Source: Nitrososphaerota archaeon (lineage in GTDB: Archaea; Thermoproteota; Nitrososphaeria; Nitrososphaerales; Nitrosopumilaceae). From it: a stretch of DNA of 64,000 nucleotides. Made by a program: the position numbers and the translations under genes. Positions within the stretch are counted from its first letter, which is position 1. Each line of letters opens with the position of its first letter. The notes under the pieces were generated by a model. It was not told the DNA's origin, made no database searches, and worked only from the letters and a program-made list of their open reading frames with translations. This document shows, piece after piece, positions 59,057 to 64,000 of this stretch. The stretch lies in assembly GCA_028867755.1 (NCBI GenBank), contig JAGWFT010000001.1, positions 660,727-724,726 on the forward strand. Direction: 5' to 3'.

Positions 59057-59845
59057 GTGCAAATACGTGGTGCGCAAGAAAGCGACAAGGATACTGTATT
59101 AGGATTCTGCAAGGACACATTCTCATGGGGTGACTATATTGTAGACGTCTGGGACAAGTGGAAGTCAAAGGGCGGCTTGTATGTATTAGAAGAAGACGAT
59201 CTTGTTGTGGGGGTATATCATGTGACCAGTCTTGAAAAGGAAGCATGGATTGAGGGAATGCGAGTACACCCAAAACATCGCAAAAAAGGACTTGGTACTA
59301 GCATGTTAACTCACGCAGAATCTGTCATACAAAATAAAGTGATTCGATTGATAATTGAAAGCGAAAACTATCCGTCAATAAGACTTGTTAAATCTGTGGG
59401 ATATGATATCGAAGAAAAATGGAGACTGTATACTATGGTTCCACAAAGACAAGAATCTAGTGCAGAAATTGTAACGTCGCCATCTCAATTAGATCATATC
59501 ATAACTTCATCAACATATGCAGATTCTTGGAAATGGCTACCATTGGATAAAGAAGAAACCGATCATCTCATGGAACAAAAAAGAATCATAATTTCAACCA
59601 AATCAGAAAAAGTGTTAGCTGCAGGAATATGGAATAGATCAAATGATTTTCCACAAATATTTCAACTTGGATTTGTAAGTGGCACAAAAGATGGCATTCT
59701 GGATATACTAAGATATGTTCAGAACAAGGCACATGATCTAAACTGTGAAAGAATCCAAGTCTTTGTACAGGAAAAAATTTCTCTTGAAGAAGATTTTTTG
59801 GATAAGAAGTCATTATTTTATTTAATGAAAAAGAAACTATACTAG
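59057..59845 (+). CDS. GNAT family N-acetyltransferase
   Basis: A 262-residue protein with an N-terminal GNAT domain (IRGAQESDKDTVLGFCKDTF; IEGMRVHPKHRKKGLGTSML for acetyl-CoA; SVGYDIEEKWRLYTMVP) and a C-terminal half (about 140-262) of GNAT-like fold without the CoA loop. The substrate is unknown. GTG start. It interrupts the aro genes on the opposite strand. Confidence 0.82.
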   Translation: MQIRGAQESDKDTVLGFCKDTFSWGDYIVDVWDKWKSKGGLYVLEEDDLVVGVYHVTSLEKEAWIEGMRVHPKHRKKGLGTSMLTHAESVIQNKVIRLIIESENYPSIRLVKSVGYDIEEKWRLYTMVPQRQESSAEIVTSPSQLDHIITSSTYADSWKWLPLDKEETDHLMEQKRIIISTKSEKVLAAGIWNRSNDFPQIFQLGFVSGTKDGILDILRYVQNKAHDLNCERIQVFVQEKISLEEDFLDKKSLFYLMKKKLY

Positions 59846-59880
59846 AAAAATCTATAATGCTTGTACTGAAGATACTACTT

Positions 59881-60288
59881 GTGAATTACTGGCTTGTGAA
59901 ACAAGAACCAACTACATATAATTATGATACACTAGAAAAAGAAAAGAAGACTGTCTGGGATGGGGTTCACAACAACTTGGCATTAAAACACATTCGTGAA
60001 ATGAAAAAGGGAGACAAGGCATTTTTTTATCATACTGGCGATGAAAGACAGGCCGTAGGAATAATAGAGATTACAAGCAATCCGTACCCAAACCCAAAAG
60101 AAGACAATGAGAGATTTGTTGTAATGAATGTAAAACCTGTCTCAAGACTGAAAAAACCTGTAACACTTGAGGAAATAAAAAAAGATTCCAAGTTTAAAAA
60201 CTGGGAATTGCTAAAAATATCACGGCTCTCTGTGATGCCTGTGCCAAAACAACTCTGGGATGGAATTATTAAAAAATCAAACAAATGA
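59881..60288 (+). CDS. EVE domain protein
   Basis: A 135-residue PUA-like EVE-domain protein: NYWLVKQEPTTYNYDTL, TVWDGVHNNLALKHIREMKK, GDKAFFYHTGDERQAVGI. EVE proteins bind modified bases in DNA or RNA. I chose GTG 59881, where the family N-terminus begins; the ATG at 59857 adds 8 residues. It is convergent with aroA. Confidence 0.88.
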   Translation: MNYWLVKQEPTTYNYDTLEKEKKTVWDGVHNNLALKHIREMKKGDKAFFYHTGDERQAVGIIEITSNPYPNPKEDNERFVVMNVKPVSRLKKPVTLEEIKKDSKFKNWELLKISRLSVMPVPKQLWDGIIKKSNK

Positions 60289-61551
60289 TTATGTTGAAAT
60301 CTTGGCTCCCATTTTGTTCATCTCCTTGATGAAATCAGGATAGGAAACATCTACTGACTCGGGATCTGTTACAGTACAATTTCCCACAAACATTCCAGCA
60401 ATGCAAAATGCCATGAATAGTCTGTGGTCATCTGCAGAGTCAAGCTCAGCTCCGTTAGGAGACTTGGGTGCCTCAAGAATCAACCCGTCGTCTTTTTCCG
60501 TAACACCCACTCCAATCTTTGACAATTCTTTTGCTACAATGGAAATCCTGTCAGTCTCTTTGAATCTTGCATGTTTAACATTGTAAATCTCAATTGGACT
60601 TGATGTTCGAAGTGCTAAGATAGCTATAGGGGGGAGCAGGTCTGGAGTATTTGAGAGGTCGAATCTACCACCTGTCATCTTGGACGGTGTCTTGACTCTT
60701 ACAGTGTCTCCTATTGATACCTCAACACCCATTTTTTTCAGATGCGATATCATCTCTTTATCTCCCTGTGGCAGATCTCCTACTGGTGCAGCAATTGTCA
60801 TATCATCTCCAACTAGTACTGCTGCAGAAAGAAGAAGCGCCATGCTAGAAAAATCCGCAGGAACTGTAAAATCTGTTGGCTTGTACTCTTGGTTTGGTAT
60901 GTTATATTTTTTGTAAGGAGATATAGTGTTGACAGTGACACCAAACTTTTTCATGGTTGCAATAGTTGCATCAAGATAAGGCTTGGAGACAAGATCCCCC
61001 TCGATTTCTAGTGTTATACCTTGTTCAGTTTTTGGGGCTGCAATCAAAAGCGCAGAAATGAACTGGCTTGAGACAGCACCAGATATGGAAGTGCTACCAC
61101 CTAGAATCTTTCCCTTTACGGTAATGGGAGGCATTCCATTAGTTGAGGTGCATTTTGCATCAAGTTTTGCAAGAGCATCAAGAAGTGGCTGCATAGGCCT
61201 TTTTCTGAGGCTAGAGTCTCCGGTGAGTGTCATTTTGGAATCTGCTAGAGAAGAAATTGCTGCAGATATCCTAATTGTTGTACCAGAGTTTGATGCATCT
61301 ATCTCCTGTCCTGTGGGTGATACAATGCCAGTACTTTCTATACTGACAGTTGAATCATTAGTTGATATCTTAGAACCAAAGACTTTGCATGCATTTATTG
61401 TAGCAATAGTGTCGCGGGAAAGCAACACGTTTCTTATTGTGCTGCGTCCCTTTGCAAGAGATGCCAAGAAAACTGCACGATGAGTATAACTCTTGTTAGG
61501 AGGACAAGATATGGTGCCAGATAATCTTGATTTTTCAACCTTACACTTCAT
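60289..61551 (-). CDS. aroA: 3-phosphoshikimate 1-carboxyvinyltransferase (EPSP synthase)
   Basis: Adds enolpyruvate to shikimate-3-phosphate. The 420 residues include SCPPNKSYTHRAVFLASLAK, SNSGTTIRISAAISSL, RKRPMQPLLDALAKL, SSQFISALLIAAP and RFKETDRISIVAKEL. The first 11 nt overlap the aroK end, so aroE-aroK-aroA are coupled. Confidence 0.95.
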   Translation of the reverse strand: MKCKVEKSRLSGTISCPPNKSYTHRAVFLASLAKGRSTIRNVLLSRDTIATINACKVFGSKISTNDSTVSIESTGIVSPTGQEIDASNSGTTIRISAAISSLADSKMTLTGDSSLRKRPMQPLLDALAKLDAKCTSTNGMPPITVKGKILGGSTSISGAVSSQFISALLIAAPKTEQGITLEIEGDLVSKPYLDATIATMKKFGVTVNTISPYKKYNIPNQEYKPTDFTVPADFSSMALLLSAAVLVGDDMTIAAPVGDLPQGDKEMISHLKKMGVEVSIGDTVRVKTPSKMTGGRFDLSNTPDLLPPIAILALRTSSPIEIYNVKHARFKETDRISIVAKELSKIGVGVTEKDDGLILEAPKSPNGAELDSADDHRLFMAFCIAGMFVGNCTVTDPESVDVSYPDFIKEMNKMGAKIST

Positions 61552-62395
61552 GAACTTCAGCCTTTTGGTTAGTAATGGGAGATACTATTGTGGTTCCATC
61601 AAGAGATGAAAATGTTTTCTTTACAAGTGAAATTTTGTCATTTTTTGCAACAGCGGCTATTGCGGGGCCATTTCCTGAAACAGATGCACCCAATGCACCA
61701 TTTTCCATCAATTCAGTCAGGATACTTGGGTCCGAGTCAAGTATGGTAGATGTGGCAAGGCCATTTAGTGTCATTGCATTCCAATAGTCTGATTTGTTTG
61801 CCAAGTCCCAGGCTTGGGCAAATACATTGTGTAATATTTTTAATTTTCTCACGTTCCCTCTTTTGCGAGATTTTGGAATGAATATTATTGCAGATAGATC
61901 CTCTGGGGCCTTTTCTGTTTTTACTATCTTGATATTCGTATTATCAGTCACAGCAAATCCTCCAAAATAGCATCCGCATGCATCATCAAATGCTCCTGTG
62001 ATACTTACCTTTGATTGGACTGAAGCATGTACTCCATCTCTTAGGATTTCGACATCTGTTGCTTTAGGTTTGAAAATCTTTGCACATGCAAGTGAAATTA
62101 CAGAAGATATAGCACTAGAGCTTTTCAGACCATATCCTGATGGTATTTCAGTGTTGACAGATATCGTGAGTTTATTTTTTTCAAGCTCAGACTTTGGAAC
62201 TGACGTTTCTATTACTGATCTTATTAGACGTGCACTAAGGTTTGATTCTCTATTTTCAAAAACTATCCCTCTTCCTGGCTCTGTATTGATTAGGGCATCA
62301 ATTCCAAGCGATATGCCAAGTGTTGCACCCTTACCTGTTGCAATAGCGTTTACTATTGAGATTGCACCGTGCATGCTTGCTCTTACCTGAACCAT
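61541..62395 (-). CDS. aroK: Shikimate kinase, archaeal GHMP type
   Basis: Phosphorylates shikimate. This is the GHMP-kinase form unrelated to bacterial AroK: MVQVRASMHGAISIVNAIAT, the ATP loop SGYGLKSSSAISSVI, GAFDDACGCYFGGF and ALGASVSGNGPAIAAV. The 284 residues start at ATG 62395, 2 nt after the aroE stop; a longer frame to 62458 would run inside aroE. Confidence 0.93.
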   Translation of the reverse strand: MVQVRASMHGAISIVNAIATGKGATLGISLGIDALINTEPGRGIVFENRESNLSARLIRSVIETSVPKSELEKNKLTISVNTEIPSGYGLKSSSAISSVISLACAKIFKPKATDVEILRDGVHASVQSKVSITGAFDDACGCYFGGFAVTDNTNIKIVKTEKAPEDLSAIIFIPKSRKRGNVRKLKILHNVFAQAWDLANKSDYWNAMTLNGLATSTILDSDPSILTELMENGALGASVSGNGPAIAAVAKNDKISLVKKTFSSLDGTTIVSPITNQKAEVHEV

Positions 62396-62397
62396 AT

Positions 62398-63219
62398 CTA
62401 AAATCTCCCAAGTAGCGTCAATTTCATTGCTTCGTATGGAGCAGGGACGCCAGTCCAAATCTCAAAAGATTTCATTGCTTGAGCTAAAAGCATTTCCCAA
62501 CCATATATGATGACTGCTCTCTTTTCTTTTGATTGTTGAATTAATGGAGTTTCTACAGGCATATACACAATGTCATAAACTATAGAGTCTTTGGTGATAT
62601 TTTTTGTTGAGATGGGACAACCCATTCCCTTGAGACCTACTGAGGTAGCGTTTACGATGAATCTGAAATTTGCTGCGGTGTCACCAGCTTTTACAAGATC
62701 TAAATATTCTGATTCTAAACCAAGGCGCCTTGCAAATCTCACTATTTCCTCTGCTCTCTCTTGGGTCCTGTTTGTAACAGTTATCTTGCGAACTTTTTCT
62801 TTTGCAAACCCTGCAACTATGGCTCTTGCAGCTCCTCCTGCCCCAATTAACAATACATCAGAACCTTTACAATCTATTTTCCTTTTTCGTATAGGATCTA
62901 GAAAACCATCTACATCAGTATTGTATCCCTTTAGATGTCCATCCGTATTGACTACTGTATTTGTTGCCCCGACAGTCTTACACTCCTCATCAGCTTCGTC
63001 AAGCAACCGCATCATGTCAATTTTGTGAGGTATGGTAACATTGAAACCTGCAATACCTATCTTTTTTAGGTCCTTAACGCCGTCATCAAGCTCGCCTTTT
63101 GGAATCCTGTATGCTATGTAAGTACAATCTAATCTAAGAAATGCAAATGCAGGATTGTGTAGCGCAGGCGATAAGGAATGATCAATGGGATCGCCTATAA
63201 CTGCATAAGTTTTTGTCAT
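62398..63219 (-). CDS. aroE: Shikimate dehydrogenase
   Basis: NADPH-dependent reduction of 3-dehydroshikimate. The 273 residues show VIGDPIDHSLSPALHNPAF, the catalytic Lys in GFNVTIPHKIDMM, GYNTDVDGF and the nucleotide loop LLIGAGGAARAIV with NRTQER (NADPH-type). It leads the aroE-aroK-aroA group; aroD is 0.7 kb upstream. Confidence 0.95.
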   Translation of the reverse strand: MTKTYAVIGDPIDHSLSPALHNPAFAFLRLDCTYIAYRIPKGELDDGVKDLKKIGIAGFNVTIPHKIDMMRLLDEADEECKTVGATNTVVNTDGHLKGYNTDVDGFLDPIRKRKIDCKGSDVLLIGAGGAARAIVAGFAKEKVRKITVTNRTQERAEEIVRFARRLGLESEYLDLVKAGDTAANFRFIVNATSVGLKGMGCPISTKNITKDSIVYDIVYMPVETPLIQQSKEKRAVIIYGWEMLLAQAMKSFEIWTGVPAPYEAMKLTLLGRF

Positions 63220-63278
63220 TGAAAACTAGTTCCTCTACATCATCATTTAAGGATTAGATGGCTTGGCAGACCAAGTCT

Positions 63279-63566
63279 TCAAACACCGTAGCTGCTTGTT
63301 CTGGAATAGAACTTTTTTAGCTTGGAGCCACATTTTGGACAGCTATTTTGTTGATGGATTGTGGCACATTCAAGGCAGACAAAATTAGATCCACCGCTTT
63401 TAGATGATCTGTATTGGTATATTATGATATAAGATAGCGCAACTATCCATACAAGTATCACCAATGGAATCAGATGGAAGATTCCAAGAACTGCTGTTAC
63501 TGCAATAGCTAGTATGATTACATTTCTTGGAACATTATTTAGAAGCTGACTTGGATTCATCCACAT
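63279..63566 (-). CDS. Membrane-anchored zinc-ribbon protein
   Basis: A 95-residue protein with two adjacent membrane segments (VIILAIAVTAVLGIFHLIPL; VILVWIVALSYIIIYQY) and a C-terminal zinc ribbon (CLECATIHQQNSCPKCGSKL). Such small proteins may anchor or sense partners at the membrane; the role is unknown. TTTTATAATA at 63581-63590 is its TATA box. ATG 63566 or 63560 could be the start. Confidence 0.72.
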   Translation of the reverse strand: MWMNPSQLLNNVPRNVIILAIAVTAVLGIFHLIPLVILVWIVALSYIIIYQYRSSKSGGSNFVCLECATIHQQNSCPKCGSKLKKFYSRTSSYGV

Positions 63567-63663
63567 TATCTTAGTTTATCTTTTATAATAAGGCTAGCAA
63601 CGAGGCATTCTTGTGAGGTAATGCAGAGATTAGTTAATTAATACAAAATGAATTTCATAATGT

Positions 63664-63885
63664 ATGGAGTCAGACGATTTCAGAGACATAGTAGAGGAAT
63701 GCAATGTGATTCTTGATGAGAGCCTGGATATACTCTCTGATATAGAGTTTGAAGCCAATTCTGAGAAAGAAGACATTGTAAAACCCACAATGACAAGAAA
63801 TGATCTTGTTGACATGGCTCATGATGTTGCAGATTCTGTCAGGATAAAAAAGGCCGAGTCTTCTTTTGCTAGAAGGCATTTCTAA
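63664..63885 (+). CDS. Small acidic protein (73 aa)
   Basis: A 73-residue, strongly acidic, helical protein (MESDDFRDIVEECNVILDES; LDILSDIEFEANSEKED) with a more basic end (RIKKAESSFARRHF). I do not recognise it. It faces aroD tail to tail with 27 nt between them. Confidence 0.6.
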   Translation: MESDDFRDIVEECNVILDESLDILSDIEFEANSEKEDIVKPTMTRNDLVDMAHDVADSVRIKKAESSFARRHF

Positions 63886-63912
63886 AAAGCAACTAAATTT
63901 TTTTGTACAGGC

Positions 63913-64000
63913 TTAATTTTGTAATCTAAACACTGATCTCATTTCATCTACGCTGAACTGTCCTGGTGCAATTGGTTTGCCAAGTGACACATAGGTAAAA
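63913..64000 (-). CDS. aroD: 3-dehydroquinate dehydratase type I (C-terminal end)
   Basis: The last 28 codons of a gene entering from beyond the window: FTYVSLGKPIAPGQFSVDEM then RSVFRLQN and TAA. The YVSLGKPIAPGQ end is the type I dehydroquinase substrate lid. It fits the aro cluster to its left. Confidence 0.85.
   Translation of the reverse strand, partial: FTYVSLGKPIAPGQFSVDEMRSVFRLQN

Noticed and set aside
57845-59077. Longer aroC start at 59077
   Set aside because: The extra 45 residues do not belong to chorismate synthase and overlap the divergent GNAT gene; ATG 58942 matches the family N-terminus.
1-64000. CRISPR array, rRNA operon, prophage or intact insertion sequence
   Set aside because: No regularly spaced repeats, no rRNA-like sequence, and only one decayed transposase fragment (15876-16085) were found by reading.

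Overview
This 64 kb window is chromosomal DNA from an ammonia-oxidising-type thaumarchaeon (Nitrososphaerota, most like the Nitrosopumilales/Nitrosotalea/Nitrosotenuis side). The evidence is archaeal information genes (TFB, Gar1, SRP19, SRP54, eIF5A, S8e, S24e, S27ae, Pus10, Dph6), ScpA/ScpB, a fused siroheme decarboxylase, ThiD-ThiN, GHMP-type shikimate kinase, BHB-type tRNA introns, AT-rich sequence, many GTG/TTG starts and TATA boxes about 26 nt before start codons (leaderless mRNAs). The species cannot be fixed from sequence alone.

Layout. 1-1.1 kb: end of a HYR/RTX-repeat surface protein. 1.1-4.9 kb: hemL-hemC-sumT-hemD. 5.1-10.3 kb: sufB-sufD-Rieske ferredoxin-sufS-sufU-winged-helix protein. 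10.3-15.3 kb: pgk, a degenerate PAP2-fold membrane protein, a coiled-coil protein with a histone H1-like Lys/Arg tail, a PAC2 protein and an OB-fold protein. 15.4-17.0 kb: a small accessory patch (HEPN-like protein, transposase remnant, secreted protein, small membrane peptide). 17.1-24.7 kb: chlorite-dismutase-fold/HemQ-like protein, DUF1802, aldo/keto reductase, two DNA-binding proteins, then fused ahbAB, sirC, hemA and hemB. 24.7-31.1 kb: HD hydrolase, small zinc finger, acyl-CoA dehydrogenase, cbtBA, class III aminotransferase, tRNA-Leu(CAA), peroxiredoxin, sufC. 31.2-39.6 kb: tfb-gar1, srp19-rps8e, scpA-scpB, a response regulator, an Lrp regulator, tRNA-Tyr(GTA), eif5A followed by a C/D box sRNA, dph6-srp54. 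39.7-49.6 kb: DUF4443 regulator, a fluoride-riboswitch-like leader with crcB and DUF190, J-domain-ferredoxin fusion, pus10, small zinc and helical proteins, rps24e-rps27ae, apgM, FKBP, hemerythrin. 49.8-55.6 kb: galT-like, sugar nucleotidyltransferase, thiDN, thiC, Nudix. 55.6-64 kb: aromatic amino acid genes aroD (partial), aroE, aroK, aroA, aroC, chorismate mutase-aminotransferase and tyrA.

How the genes work together. The two tetrapyrrole clusters encode nearly the whole route from glutamyl-tRNA through uroporphyrinogen III and sirohydrochlorin to didecarboxysiroheme; a HemQ-like protein nearby could finish heme from coproheme. The suf genes form an Fe-S assembly system whose ATPase sufC lies 20 kb away. 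The aro/tyr genes cover most of the shikimate path to tyrosine and phenylalanine precursors.

The most striking non-coding find is at 40.45-40.71 kb: a TATA box, a fluoride (crcB-motif) aptamer-like sequence, an 8-bp stem that would trap both the aptamer 3' end and a Shine-Dalgarno-like motif, and a 45-codon upstream ORF whose stop overlaps the crcB start. A C/D box sRNA (37.35-37.42 kb), a 14-nt tRNA-Leu intron and several genes too short for routine calling are also described.
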